Shown here piece after piece: positions 26,773 to 35,063 of a stretch of 40,934 nt of DNA. The notes under the pieces are model-generated. The model had not been told where the DNA came from. It saw only the letters and a program-made list of their open reading frames with translations, and did not search any database. Source of the stretch: Betaproteobacteria bacterium (GTDB lineage: Bacteria > Pseudomonadota > Gammaproteobacteria > Burkholderiales > Thiobacillaceae); contig JAIFKV010000008.1 of NCBI GenBank assembly GCA_020049415.1, positions 1 to 40,934 of the forward strand, read 5' to 3'. The stretch's first letter is position 1; each line of letters begins with the position of its first letter. Made by a program: the position numbers and the translations under genes.

Positions 26773-27850
26773 CCTGAAACAAACCCCGCTCAACCAGAAG
26801 CATCGTGAAGCCGATGCCAAGCTGGTGGATTTTTCCGGCTGGGAAATGCCCATCCATTACGGGTCGCAAATCGAAGAACACCACATCGTCCGGCGCGACG
26901 CCGGCATGTTTGATGTCTCGCATATGCTGCCGGTCGATCTGACCGGTGAAGGTGCGCGCGACTTCCTGAAAAAACTGCTCGCCAACAACGTCGACAAACT
27001 GCAAACCACCGGCAAAGCGCTGTATTCGTGCATGCTGCACGAAGGCGGCGGCGTGGTGGACGACCTGATTGTGTACTTTCTCAACGAGGCCTGGTTTCGC
27101 ATCGTGCTCAACGCCGGTTGTGCCGACAAGGATCTCGCCTGGATGGAAGTTCAACTGGCCAGGTACGCGCCAAATCTGGCGCTGACGCCGCGCCGCGACC
27201 TGGCGATGATCGCCGTGCAAGGCCCGCATGCCGCCGCCAAGTTGTGGCAGGCGATGCCCGGCATGCAGGATCTGGCCGAACCGATGCGGCCATTCAATGC
27301 CGTGGTGGTCGGCAATATGCTCGTCGCCCGCACCGGCTACACCGGCGAGGATGGCTTCGAAATCATGCTGCCGGCGAAGGCTGCGCCATTCTTCTGGCAG
27401 GCTCTGCTGGATGCCGGCGTTAAACCCTGCGGCCTCGGCGCGCGCGATACCTTGCGTCTGGAAGCCGGCATGAATCTGTATGGCCAGGACATGACCGAAG
27501 CGACTTCGCCGTTCGAATCCGGCCTCGCCTGGACGGTCGACCTGAAGTCCGAGCGTGATTTCATTGGCAGGGAATCGCTGCTACATCTGCCCCGCGCGCG
27601 GCAACTGGTCGGACTCAAGCTGATCGAGCGCGGCGTGCTGCGCAACCACCAATCGGTGTTTACCGAACACGGCGAAGGCGAAATCACCAGCGGTTCGTTT
27701 TCACCAACCTTGAATGGCTCGATCGCCTTGGCGCGGGTGCCGGTCGGGGTGAATATCGGCGACACGGTCGAGGCCGAAGTGCGCGGCAAACTGATGCGGG
27801 CGATGGTGGTGAAATACCCGTTCGTGCGCAATGGCCAGGCGCTGGTTTGA
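26765..27850 (+). CDS. gcvT: Glycine cleavage system T protein (aminomethyltransferase)
   Basis: 361 aa. It releases ammonia from the aminomethyl-lipoyl arm of GcvH and passes the C1 unit to tetrahydrofolate. Features: LNQKHREADAKLVDFSGWEM, MFDVSHMLPVDLTGEGARDF, GGGVVDDLIVYFLNEAWFRI (conserved Asp), GYTGEDGFEIMLPAKAAPFF, LGARDTLRLEAGMNLYGQDM, and the C-terminal SFSPTLNGSIALARV. The start at 26765 is inside the end of lipA, preceded by AAGGAAACC. Length is normal. gcvH, normally next, is displaced about 800 nt by a toxin-antitoxin pair. Confidence 0.97.
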   Translation: MADLKQTPLNQKHREADAKLVDFSGWEMPIHYGSQIEEHHIVRRDAGMFDVSHMLPVDLTGEGARDFLKKLLANNVDKLQTTGKALYSCMLHEGGGVVDDLIVYFLNEAWFRIVLNAGCADKDLAWMEVQLARYAPNLALTPRRDLAMIAVQGPHAAAKLWQAMPGMQDLAEPMRPFNAVVVGNMLVARTGYTGEDGFEIMLPAKAAPFFWQALLDAGVKPCGLGARDTLRLEAGMNLYGQDMTEATSPFESGLAWTVDLKSERDFIGRESLLHLPRARQLVGLKLIERGVLRNHQSVFTEHGEGEITSGSFSPTLNGSIALARVPVGVNIGDTVEAEVRGKLMRAMVVKYPFVRNGQALV

Positions 27851-27856
27851 ATCCCT

Positions 27857-27892
27857 TTCATGTCTATAATTCAGTCAACTTATAGACATGAA
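27857..27892 (+). promoter_or_regulatory. Promoter/operator of the Phd-VapC module: 13-bp perfect inverted repeat
   Basis: TTCATGTCTATAA (27857-27869) and TTATAGACATGAA (27880-27892) are perfect inverted repeats with a 10-nt spacer and centres about two helical turns apart. A TATAAT -10 hexamer (27865-27870) straddles the end of the left arm; no clear -35 is seen. This is the layout of an operator bound by an autoregulating antitoxin that blocks RNA polymerase. The ATG at 27888-27890 lies in the right arm, so the antitoxin more likely starts at 27903. Confidence 0.8.
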
Positions 27893-27902
27893 TGAGGCGC
27901 CC

Positions 27903-28217
27903 ATGAACTGGAATATTGCCGAAGCCAAGCAGCGATTCTCGGAAGTCGTGAAGCAAGCCCACACCGAGCCGCAATGGATCTACAACCGTAAAACACCGGT
28001 TGCGGCACTGATTGCGGCGGAAGAAATGGCCGAATATCAGGCCTGGAAGGCGTCGCAAAAACAGCCGAAAACGTTGGGTGAGGAGTTCGCCGAGTTGCGG
28101 CAGTTACTCGCCGATGCGGGCTATGAAGATGGTCTGTTTATCCCGCCGCGCTCCACCCGCCGCAACACTTTTGTCGAGATGCTGGAAGAAGAGTATCCGG
28201 AGGCTGCCGGCCAATGA
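27903..28217 (+). CDS. Phd/YefM family antitoxin
   Basis: 104 aa. The N-terminal DNA-binding fold reads MNWNIAEAKQRFSEVVKQAH followed by PQWIYNRKTPVAALIAAEEM, the Phd pattern. The C-terminal half (LGEEFAELRQLLADAGYEDG, then an Arg-rich segment) is the likely toxin-binding part. Antitoxins of this class neutralise their cognate PIN toxin and repress their own promoter; the 13-bp palindrome directly upstream fits this. The ATG at 27903 has GAGG at suitable spacing; ATG 27888 is an alternative adding five residues. It overlaps vapC by 4 nt. Confidence 0.87.
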   Translation: MNWNIAEAKQRFSEVVKQAHTEPQWIYNRKTPVAALIAAEEMAEYQAWKASQKQPKTLGEEFAELRQLLADAGYEDGLFIPPRSTRRNTFVEMLEEEYPEAAGQ

Positions 28218-28612
28218 ATTTTCTGGTCGATACCAATGTGATCAGCGAGCTGACCCGCCGCCGGCCAAATGCCACTGTCCTGGCCTGGTCGCAATCGGTC
28301 GCCGTGCATCATGTTTCAGCCATCAGCGTGGATGAACTTTGGTATGGCATTTCACGCCGGCCGACGCTGGAACTGGATGCCTGGCTGACCTCCTATTTGA
28401 ATAACCATAAGGTGCTGCCGATCGATCAAGATGTAGCTCGACGCGCCGGTCAATTGCGGGGTGTGTTTTCGCTGCGCGGCATCGTTCGCGACCAGCCGGA
28501 CATGCTCATCGCCGCCACCGCGCAAGCGCATGGTTTGACCCTGGTGACCCGAAACAGCAAGGATTTTGAAGGTTGTGGCATCAGTCTGTTGAATCCATTT
28601 GATAATCCCTGA
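28214..28612 (+). CDS. vapC: PIN-domain toxin, VapC/FitB type
   Basis: 132 aa ribonuclease. The acidic PIN residues are all present: D6 in [12 protein letters not shown]41 in [10 protein letters not shown]96 in [12 protein letters not shown], and D117 in [10 protein letters not shown]. Members cleave RNA in a Mg2+-dependent way (tRNA or rRNA sites in studied cases) and are inhibited by a co-expressed antitoxin. The ATGA overlap with the Phd-type gene marks a two-gene module. It is inserted between gcvT and gcvH without breaking either. The FitB-like variant with a Phd-type partner is common; the target is unknown. Confidence 0.91.
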   Translation: MNFLVDTNVISELTRRRPNATVLAWSQSVAVHHVSAISVDELWYGISRRPTLELDAWLTSYLNNHKVLPIDQDVARRAGQLRGVFSLRGIVRDQPDMLIAATAQAHGLTLVTRNSKDFEGCGISLLNPFDNP

Positions 28613-28647
28613 TTCGTTTATTTTTCGTCTTTTCTCTGGAGCGCTTG

Positions 28648-29040
28648 ATGTCCACCATCCCCGCCAATCTTAAATACACCCCGTCGCACGAATGGGTCCG
28701 CCTGGAAGCGGATGGCAGTGTTGCCATCGGCATCACGCAACATGCGCAAGACCTGCTGGGTGACATGGTATTCGTCGAAAACCCGGTGGTCGGTCGTCAG
28801 CTTGCCGCTGGGGAAGAATGTGCCGTGGTCGAATCGGTGAAAGCCGCATCCGATGTCTACGCGCCGATCGCTGGCGAAGTGCTGTCTGCCAACGCCGAGG
28901 TCGAAGCCAGTCCGGAAAGCATCAATCAGGACGCCTACGCGGCCTGGATGTTTACCCTGAAACCGGCCAATGTTGCCGATCTGGATGGCCTGATGGATGC
29001 CGCTGGTTATGCGGCGCATGTTGAATCGGAAGCCCATTAA
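28648..29040 (+). CDS. gcvH: Glycine cleavage system H protein
   Basis: 130 aa lipoyl carrier that moves the aminomethyl group from P to T protein. It begins [20 protein letters not shown] and holds the lipoylation site [13 protein letters not shown] (K65). The C-terminus [20 protein letters not shown] is typical. The ATG at 28648 is preferred, with CTGGAG about 9 nt upstream; a TTG codon directly precedes it. It follows the toxin gene by 35 nt of pyrimidine-rich sequence and is followed by a heptad-repeat stem-loop before gcvPA. Confidence 0.97.
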   Translation: MSTIPANLKYTPSHEWVRLEADGSVAIGITQHAQDLLGDMVFVENPVVGRQLAAGEECAVVESVKAASDVYAPIAGEVLSANAEVEASPESINQDAYAAWMFTLKPANVADLDGLMDAAGYAAHVESEAH

Positions 29041-29048
29041 TTCGTGAT

Positions 29049-29118
29049 GGGGATGGAGAATGAGGGAGGGGGAGACCCCTCGCTTTTTCTCGTCTCTCAC
29101 CCCTCATACTTCATTCCC
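29049..29118. repeat. Second heptad-phased stem-loop, between gcvH and gcvPA
   Basis: The right arm reads in 7-nt steps from 29089: CTCGTCT, CTCACCC, CTCATAC, TTCATTC. The purine-rich left arm begins at 29049 (GGGGATGGAGAATGAGGG) and pairs imperfectly with the right arm, about 18 of the outer 23 positions by hand alignment, around a centre near 29080. It ends 6 nt before the gcvPA ATG. It resembles the accB/accC element in design (purine-rich arm, pyrimidine-rich arm, period 7) but not in unit sequence. Confidence 0.7.
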
Positions 29119-29123
29119 AAACC

Positions 29124-30545
29124 ATGCCTTTCATTCCGCATACCGAAGCCGATGTCGCCGCCATGCTGGCGAGTATCGGTGCGCCGTCCACCGATGCGTT
29201 GTTCGATGAAATACCCGCCGACCTGAATTGCGGCGGTTTGCCCGGCATTCCCGAAGGATTGTCGGAAATGCGCGTCAATCGTCTGATGCAGGGCCGCGCG
29301 GCGCAGGACGGTTTCTACAGCAACTTCATCGGCGCAGGCGCCTACGAGCATCACATCCCGGCGGCGGTGTGGCAGATCGTCACGCGAGGCGAGTTTTACT
29401 CCGCCTACACGCCGTATCAGGCGGAAGCCAGCCAGGGCACGCTGCAACTGCTGTACGAATACCAGACCATGATGGCCAGTCTGACCGGGCTGGATGTGTC
29501 GAATGCCTCGCTTTACGACGGCGCTTCTGCGCTGGCCGAGGCGGTGCTGATGGCGGTGCGCGCCAACAAGGCGGGCTGTCGCCGCGTGTTGATGCCGGCG
29601 ACGGTGCATCCGCGATATCAGGCGGTGACGCGGACAACGGTGAAGAACCAGAACATCGAACTGGTCAGCGTGCCGTTCGATGCCGCTACCGGCATCACCG
29701 ATATTGCGGCGCTGGAGGCAATGTCGGATGCTGATGCCAGCCAATATGCCGCCTTGGTGATTCCGCAGCCCAACTTCTTCGGCGCTCTGGAGTCGGTCGA
29801 CACGCTCACCGATTGGGCGCATGCGCACAACATGCTGGCGATTGCGGTGGTGAATCCGCTGGCGCTGGCGCTGCTGAAGCCGCCCGGAAGCTGGGGCGTG
29901 GTTGGCAAAAACCAGGGCGCTGATATCGCCGTCGGCGACGGCCAGCCGCTAGGCGTGCCGATGTCTTCCGGCGGCCCGTATTTCGGCTTCATGACTACCC
30001 GCCAGGCGCTGGTGCGGCAAATGCCGGGCCGCATCGTCGGGCGTACTGTCGATCTCGATGGGCAGCCCGGTTTCACCTTGACCCTGCAAGCGCGCGAGCA
30101 GCATATTCGTCGCTCCAAGGCCACCTCCAATATCTGCACCAATCAAGGCTTGCTGGTCACTGCGGCGACGATACACATGTCGCTGCTGGGGCCGGAAGGG
30201 CTGAAAAGCGTGGCGCTGGAGTCGCATGCCAAGACGCGGGCGTTGCTCGACAAACTGCTTGCCGTGCCGGGCGTCGAGCGGGTGTTCAACGCACCTTTTT
30301 TTCATGAAGCGGTGATTCGGGTGAAAACCCCGGTCGATGATGTGCTGCGCGCCTTGCGCGCCCAAAGCATCCTCGGCGGCTATGCGCTGGGCGGCGACTA
30401 TCCTGAGTTGGCCGATTGCATACTGGTCTGCGCGACGGAAACCAAAACCGATGACGATCTGGAGCAGTATCGGCAACAATTGCAACGTATTCTCAGTCGG
30501 CGTAACGGGCGTGAACCCGGTGTGCCGCCTTGTGCTTACAAGTAA
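29124..30545 (+). CDS. gcvPA: Glycine dehydrogenase (decarboxylating) subunit 1
   Basis: 473 aa, the N-terminal-half subunit of the two-subunit P protein, which decarboxylates glycine with PLP. Recognisable: [80 protein letters not shown], and near the end [20 protein letters not shown]. The PLP lysine is in the partner GcvPB, as expected. Length fits GcvPA (about 450). The last codons and stop lie in a short ACAAGTAA repeat. tpx is interposed before gcvPB, an unusual arrangement. Confidence 0.96.
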   Translation: MPFIPHTEADVAAMLASIGAPSTDALFDEIPADLNCGGLPGIPEGLSEMRVNRLMQGRAAQDGFYSNFIGAGAYEHHIPAAVWQIVTRGEFYSAYTPYQAEASQGTLQLLYEYQTMMASLTGLDVSNASLYDGASALAEAVLMAVRANKAGCRRVLMPATVHPRYQAVTRTTVKNQNIELVSVPFDAATGITDIAALEAMSDADASQYAALVIPQPNFFGALESVDTLTDWAHAHNMLAIAVVNPLALALLKPPGSWGVVGKNQGADIAVGDGQPLGVPMSSGGPYFGFMTTRQALVRQMPGRIVGRTVDLDGQPGFTLTLQAREQHIRRSKATSNICTNQGLLVTAATIHMSLLGPEGLKSVALESHAKTRALLDKLLAVPGVERVFNAPFFHEAVIRVKTPVDDVLRALRAQSILGGYALGGDYPELADCILVCATETKTDDDLEQYRQQLQRILSRRNGREPGVPPCAYK

Positions 30546-30563
30546 ACACAAGTAAACAAGTAA
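30538..30563 (+). repeat. Three copies of ACAAGTAA at the gcvPA stop codon
   Basis: ACAAGTAA is found at 30538-30545, 30548-30555 and 30556-30563. The first copy includes the last codon AAG and the TAA stop of gcvPA. It looks like a local slip expansion. No function is evident; it lies about 40 nt before the tpx start. Confidence 0.75.
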
Positions 30564-30604
30564 ATACCCAGTTAACCCATTCACAACCCAAAGGAGACTA
30601 CATC

Positions 30605-31117
30605 ATGGCAACCGTAACCCTTGGCGGCGAACCTATTTCGGTCGGCGGCAATTTCCCGCGCGTTGGCGATTCCGCGCATTCCTTCATGCTGGTTGATAAA
30701 GAACTAAAAGATGTTTCCCTGTCGTCTTTCTGGGGCAAACGCAAGATTCTCAACATCGTGCCCAGCCTGGATACCCCGGTTTGCCTGGCATCCGCGCGCA
30801 AGTTCAACGAACTCGCGGCCGCTGTGCCGAATACCGTGGTGCTGGTGATTTCCGCCGATCTGCCCTTCGCGCAGAACCGCGCCTGTGCTGTCGAGGGGCT
30901 GAAAAACGTGGTTACCCTGTCGACCATGCGCGGCCGCGATTTCCACAAAGACTATGGCGTCATGATCATGGACCCACCGTTATCGGGTCTCACCGCTCGC
31001 GCTGTCGTCGTGCTGGATGAAAACGACCGCGTGGTTTACTCGGAACTGGTACCCGAGATCAAACAAGAACCCATCTACGATGCCGCACTGGCGGCAGCCA
31101 AGGGCGAACCGCTTTAA
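30605..31117 (+). CDS. tpx: Thiol peroxidase (Tpx, atypical 2-Cys peroxiredoxin)
   Basis: 170 aa. It reduces hydroperoxides using thioredoxin. The peroxidatic Cys is C60 in [16 protein letters not shown], and the resolving Cys is C94 in [10 protein letters not shown], the Tpx-specific spacing. The N-terminus [20 protein letters not shown] and the ending typical of Tpx are intact. A strong AAAGGAG site lies 10 nt before the ATG, so it is translated independently of gcvPA. It sits between the two P-protein subunit genes; a twin palindrome follows its stop by 8 nt. Confidence 0.96.
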   Translation: MATVTLGGEPISVGGNFPRVGDSAHSFMLVDKELKDVSLSSFWGKRKILNIVPSLDTPVCLASARKFNELAAAVPNTVVLVISADLPFAQNRACAVEGLKNVVTLSTMRGRDFHKDYGVMIMDPPLSGLTARAVVVLDENDRVVYSELVPEIKQEPIYDAALAAAKGEPL

Positions 31118-31125
31118 ACCTCCGA

Positions 31126-31176
31126 AGGGTGCGCCATGCGCACCCTTCACGTTTCATGGTGCGCATGGCGCACCCT
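31126..31176. repeat. REP-like twin palindrome between tpx and gcvPB
   Basis: AGGGTGCGCCATGCGCACC (31126-31144) and GGTGCGCATGGCGCACCCT (31158-31176) are a perfect 19-bp inverted repeat with a 13-nt spacer. Each arm is also a hairpin by itself: GGTGCGC and GCGCACC around a 3-nt loop. The GGTGCGCATGGCGCACCCTA motif resembles a palindromic repeat scattered in many proteobacterial genomes. It could act as a transcript-stabilising or attenuating structure; no T-run follows, so a plain terminator is unlikely. Confidence 0.85.
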
Positions 31177-31203
31177 ACTCGCTGATTCGCTCCTTACCCG
31201 AAA

Positions 31204-32652
31204 ATGCTCATCTTCGAACACGCTCACCCCGGCCGCCGCGCCCACGCCCAAGCGCCTTATTACGCACCGCTTGCTGATGATCTGCCGGCCGACATGCTGC
31301 GGCAGTCGCCGCCGCTGTTGCCGGAAACTTCCGAACTGGATGTGGTGCGTCACTACACCGGCTTGAGCCAGAAGAATTTCAGCATCGACACCCAGTTCTA
31401 TCCGCTCGGTTCATGCACGATGAAATACAACCCGCGCGCCTGCAATTCGCTGGCCATGCTGCCGCAATTTCTCGCTCGGCATCCACTGGCGGATGTGTCA
31501 ACTGGTCAGGGTTTCATGCTCAGCCTGTATGAATTGCAGGAGATGTTGAAGGAAGTCACCGGCATGGCGGCGGTGAGCATGGCGCCGATGGCTGGCGCGC
31601 ATGGCGAATTTGCCGGCGTGGCGATGATTCGCGCCTATCACGATGCACGCGGCGACACCGCGCGGCGCGAAATCATCGTGCCGGACGCGGCGCATGGCAC
31701 CAACCCGGCCACTGCCACGATGTGCGGCTATGTGGTGAAAGAAATTCCCACCGACCGCCAGGGCAACGTCGATCTGGAGGCGTTGCAAGCCGCCGTCGGC
31801 CCACACACCGCCGGCCTGATGCTGACCAATCCGTCGACGCTGGGGGTGTTTGAAAAAACCATCGTTGAAATTCAAAAGATCGTTCACCAGGCCGGTGGTC
31901 TGACTTATTACGACGGTGCCAACCTGAACGCCATTCTCGGGCGTGTGCGGCCGGGCGACATGGGTTTCGACGTCATCCACATGAATCTGCACAAGACCTT
32001 CTCGACGCCACATGGCGGTGGCGGGCCGGGTGCCGGGCCGGTGGGGGTGTCGGAACGATTGATGCCGTTTTTGCCGATTCCCTATGTCATCAATGAGCGC
32101 GACTTTTACCGCTGGGCCGAAGAGGCCGAGGCGCCGCAAAGCATCGGCCGCATGAGCGCATTCGGCGGCAACATGGGCGTGCTGCTGCGCGCCTATATTT
32201 ATGCCCGCATGCTGGGTGGACGCGGTATGCAGCGGGTGGCTGAGTTCGCTGCGCTGAACGCCAACTACCTGTCTGCGGAACTGAAAAAGGCCGGCTTCGA
32301 GCTGGCTTTCCCGGAACGCCGCGCCAGTCACGAATTCATCGTCACGTTGAAGAAGCTGAAGGACGAAACCGGCATCTCGGCAATGGATTTCGCCAAGCGT
32401 CTGTTGGATTACGGTTTCCATGCGCCAACCACTTACTTCCCGATGCTGGTGCCGGAATGTTTGCTGATCGAGCCGACCGAGACCGAAAGCAAAGAAACCC
32501 TGGATGCCTTTGTGCAGGCAATGATCGCCGTCAAACGTGAAGCCGAAAGCCAGCCCGACCTGGTCAAATCGGCGCCGCACAAACTGCCGTCGCGCCGGCT
32601 GGATGATGTCAAGGCCGCGCGTGAACTTGATCTGGTCTGGAAAGCAGCGTGA
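31204..32652 (+). CDS. gcvPB: Glycine dehydrogenase (decarboxylating) subunit 2
   Basis: 482 aa, the C-terminal-half subunit of P protein, which holds PLP. It begins [20 protein letters not shown]. The PLP lysine is K264 in [18 protein letters not shown], a hallmark of Gcv[21 protein letters not shown] and [20 protein letters not shown] are also typical. Length matches GcvPB (about 480). With gcvPA, gcvT and gcvH it completes the set apart from dihydrolipoamide dehydrogenase, which is not in this window. The stop overlaps the GTG start of dgkA by 4 nt. Confidence 0.97.
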   Translation: MLIFEHAHPGRRAHAQAPYYAPLADDLPADMLRQSPPLLPETSELDVVRHYTGLSQKNFSIDTQFYPLGSCTMKYNPRACNSLAMLPQFLARHPLADVSTGQGFMLSLYELQEMLKEVTGMAAVSMAPMAGAHGEFAGVAMIRAYHDARGDTARREIIVPDAAHGTNPATATMCGYVVKEIPTDRQGNVDLEALQAAVGPHTAGLMLTNPSTLGVFEKTIVEIQKIVHQAGGLTYYDGANLNAILGRVRPGDMGFDVIHMNLHKTFSTPHGGGGPGAGPVGVSERLMPFLPIPYVINERDFYRWAEEAEAPQSIGRMSAFGGNMGVLLRAYIYARMLGGRGMQRVAEFAALNANYLSAELKKAGFELAFPERRASHEFIVTLKKLKDETGISAMDFAKRLLDYGFHAPTTYFPMLVPECLLIEPTETESKETLDAFVQAMIAVKREAESQPDLVKSAPHKLPSRRLDDVKAARELDLVWKAA

Positions 32653-33107
32653 ACGCGCCGAAACGGAGTCCGAGCAAGGCCATTGGTGTAAAAAAAACCA
32701 ACTCGCCCGCCATTGCGGCGGGCCAACAAAGTCCGCTGAAAGAAAGTCCGCACAAGGGTAAAACCGGCCTGAAACGAGTCTGGAACGCACTGTTTTATTC
32801 GATAGAGGGTTTTGCCGCAGCCTGGAAGCATGAAGATGCTTTTCGGCAGGAAAGTCTGCTGGCGGCGGTGCTGGTGCCGTTGGCGCTGTTTCTTGCCGAA
32901 GCGCCAATGGAGCGCGCGCTGATGATTGCCAGCGTTTTGCTGGTGCTGATCGTCGAACTGATCAACTCCGCCATCGAGGCCACGGTTGATCGTATTTCGC
33001 TTGAAAATCATCAGCTTGCCAAGCGTGCCAAGGATATCGGCAGCGCTGCGGTGCTGATCGCGTTGATCAACGTGCTGGTAGTCTGGGGTTTGGTTTTGCT
33101 GGGTTAA
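32649..33107 (+). CDS. dgkA: Diacylglycerol kinase with N-terminal extension
   Basis: 152 aa. A small integral-membrane kinase that phosphorylates diacylglycerol released during envelope glycan synthesis. The core from about residue 38 is canonical: [33 protein letters not shown], and the active-site block [20 protein letters not shown] with [16 protein letters not shown]. Three membrane helices are predicted. The N-terminal ~37 residues are basic and Lys/Ser/Pro-rich, beyond the usual 120-aa form. The GTG start overlaps the gcvPB stop (GTGA); an in-frame internal start near the core cannot be excluded. Confidence 0.92.
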   Translation: MNAPKRSPSKAIGVKKTNSPAIAAGQQSPLKESPHKGKTGLKRVWNALFYSIEGFAAAWKHEDAFRQESLLAAVLVPLALFLAEAPMERALMIASVLLVLIVELINSAIEATVDRISLENHQLAKRAKDIGSAAVLIALINVLVVWGLVLLG

Positions 33108-33110
33108 AAC

Positions 33111-33662
33111 ATGACCAGCGCAGCGGTTTCCGCCGCCACCAGCTTACGCCAGCTCTCCGGCCGATTTCCTCGTCCGGGCCGGATAGAGGCCATTTATCTG
33201 CGTCCGCAACGGCGTACCCCGATTGAATCGGTAAGTCATGCCGTCGTCCTGGCCGGACAAGGCTTGCAGGGTGATCATGCGGCAAGCCGCGCGCCGGCGC
33301 GGCCAGAAGGCGGCAAACGTCAGATCACCTTGATCCAGGCCGAACACCTTCCAGTAATTGCGGCTTTCGCCGGATTGTCTGAACTCGACGCCGCCTTGCT
33401 GCGGCGGAATCTGCTGGTCTCCGGCCTCAATCTGCTGGCGGCGCGATCCTTGTTCAAGGACGCGCCTCTGTTTATCCGCATTGGCGAACAGGTGGTCCTG
33501 GAAATAACGGGTGCCTGCGCACCCTGTTCGCGGATGGAAGAACTGCTCGGCCCCGGCGGCTACAACGCCATGCGCGGTCATGGCGGCATGAATGCACGCA
33601 TTCTGGTCGGCGGAGAAATTGGGGTGGGCGATGCGGTGTGGTGCGAAGACGGGATCGTTTGA
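33111..33662 (+). CDS. MOSC domain-containing protein
   Basis: 183 aa. MOSC domains (as in the C-terminus of molybdenum-cofactor sulfurase) are thought to handle sulfur or Mo-cofactor-related chemistry. Seen here: [20 protein letters not shown] at the start of the domain, [47 protein letters not shown], and the conserved cysteine region [20 protein letters not shown] followed by [18 protein letters not shown]. It starts 3 nt after the dgkA stop and closes the long same-strand string. The substrate is unknown. Confidence 0.9.
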   Translation: MTSAAVSAATSLRQLSGRFPRPGRIEAIYLRPQRRTPIESVSHAVVLAGQGLQGDHAASRAPARPEGGKRQITLIQAEHLPVIAAFAGLSELDAALLRRNLLVSGLNLLAARSLFKDAPLFIRIGEQVVLEITGACAPCSRMEELLGPGGYNAMRGHGGMNARILVGGEIGVGDAVWCEDGIV

Positions 33663-33998
33663 CGATCGAGGGGTGTAAATCCTGTAGCTACAGCGTTCGT
33701 AGACCGTGCCACCGCGCTTGCGTCCCTGATCCCTCCTATATAGAGACATCCAGATGTGTTGCGCAGATTCATGAACCCATGATCTGCTTTCGATGCTTGC
33801 CTGGTTTCTACCCTCTGCCTCTTTACAGGGGGTGACGAAAGCTTTACGTCAAATTCAAGCGTCCGTGATCATCTCCAGGCTGGCGATGGGGATTGCTGCC
33901 AGCGGGAAGGAACAGACCCGCCAAGACAGGGGCTATGTCAGGTTGGCGAGATGGCGGAAGTAGACATGGTTTCGTATCGAGTCAATTGCCAGACTGCA
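33663..33998. other. Intergenic region between convergent MOSC and HDAC-family genes
   Basis: 336 bp with no recognisable gene. A hairpin lies at 33763-33787: GCAGAT-(T)-CATG, loop AACC, CATG-ATCTGC, followed by only TTT. It may end the operon weakly. A smaller dyad ACATC-CA-GATGT precedes it (33747-33758). The rest shows no reading frame with known features and no repeats. Confidence 0.4.
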
Positions 33999-34922
33999 CT
34001 ACAGATCCGCCAGCACCTTGATATGCGCGGCGACGCTGCGTCCGAGCGAACTCAGGTCGTAGCCGCCTTCGAGGACGGAAACCAGGCGATTCTGCGCATG
34101 CCGGGCGGCGACATCGATGACTTGCTCGGTAATCCAGATGTAATCGGACTCCATCAGGCCGAACTGCCCCATGTCGTCTTCACGATGCGCGTCGAAGCCG
34201 GCTGATATAAACAGCATTTCCGGCTGAAAGGCTTCCAGGCGCGGCAGAATTTCGGCGGCGAACACTTCCCGATAACGCTTGCCGGTGGTGCCCGCCGGCA
34301 GCGGCACGTTGATGATGTGTTGATTCGAGCTATCCGCGCCGCAGAATGGGTAAAACGGATGCTGGAAGGTGGAGCACAGCATGACGCGGTCGTCGTCCTT
34401 GAAGATGTCTTCGGTGCCATTACCGTGATGCACATCGAAATCGACAATAGCGACCCGCGCCAGCCCATGCGCGGTCAGGGCATGCGCCGCAGCGACAGCG
34501 ACGTTGTTGAAAATGCAGAAGCCGCTGGCCTGATTGCGGGTGGCATGGTGGCCAGGCGGGCGACAGGCGACGAAGGCATTGCGGGCATCGCCGCGCATGA
34601 TTCGGTCTACCGCCATCACCGCGCCGCCGGCGGCATGAAAGGCGGCTGCCAGCGTATGCGGATTCATCAGCGTGTCGTGGTCCAGTTCTTGCGTGCCTTC
34701 ATAAGGCGAGGCCGCTTCGACGGCATCGATATACGCGGCATCATGCACTCTGAGAAGATGGCTGCGATGCACCAGCGGGGCGTCGTAGTGGGCCAGGTAA
34801 TCGTAAAGGCGCGCGGCATGCAGGCGATCATCGATGGCGCGCAGACGGGCCGGACTTTCCGGATGAAAATGGCCCATGTCGTGTTTCAGACATTCGGGGT
34901 GGCTGATGTAGGCTGTATGCAT
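33999..34922 (-). CDS. Histone deacetylase family protein (class II/AcuC-like)
   Basis: 307 aa. The Zn-dependent deacetylase signature is complete: RPPGHHATRNQASGFCIFNN (H125, H126), DFDVHHGNGTEDIF with Zn ligands D163 and H165, SAGFDAHREDD with the third ligand D244, and LEGGYDL with Y288. Bacterial members deacetylate protein lysines (AcuC acts on acetyl-CoA synthetase), acetylpolyamines or small molecules. The start is the ATG at 34922 (MHTAYISHPECLKHDMGHFH), which matches family N-termini; the TTG at 34949 is less likely. It is divergent from a Pat-type acetyltransferase gene, which suggests a role in reversing protein acetylation (inferred). Confidence 0.92.
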   Translation of the reverse strand: MHTAYISHPECLKHDMGHFHPESPARLRAIDDRLHAARLYDYLAHYDAPLVHRSHLLRVHDAAYIDAVEAASPYEGTQELDHDTLMNPHTLAAAFHAAGGAVMAVDRIMRGDARNAFVACRPPGHHATRNQASGFCIFNNVAVAAAHALTAHGLARVAIVDFDVHHGNGTEDIFKDDDRVMLCSTFQHPFYPFCGADSSNQHIINVPLPAGTTGKRYREVFAAEILPRLEAFQPEMLFISAGFDAHREDDMGQFGLMESDYIWITEQVIDVAARHAQNRLVSVLEGGYDLSSLGRSVAAHIKVLADL

Positions 34923-35063
34923 AAAAAATTGTTGCGTTGCAAGAATCAATATTCAATATATGTTTTGTAGATAGAACTGTAACTCTTTGTGGCATAGCAT
35001 TAACCCTCAAAGCCTTCATTTCTTGTTCATATCCACCCGTTTACCGATTACTGAAAGCGATCG
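34923..35063. promoter_or_regulatory. AT-rich divergent region between HDAC-family and Pat-type genes
   Basis: 141 bp, markedly more AT-rich than its surroundings (for example 34942-34975). It must contain the start signals of both genes. TTGCAA with a downstream AATATA run is a possible rightward promoter, but spacing is uncertain. The central TTGATTCTTGCAA/TTGCAAGAATCAA tract is read on both strands. No CRP-type site (TGTGA-N6-TCACA) was found. Confidence 0.35.
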
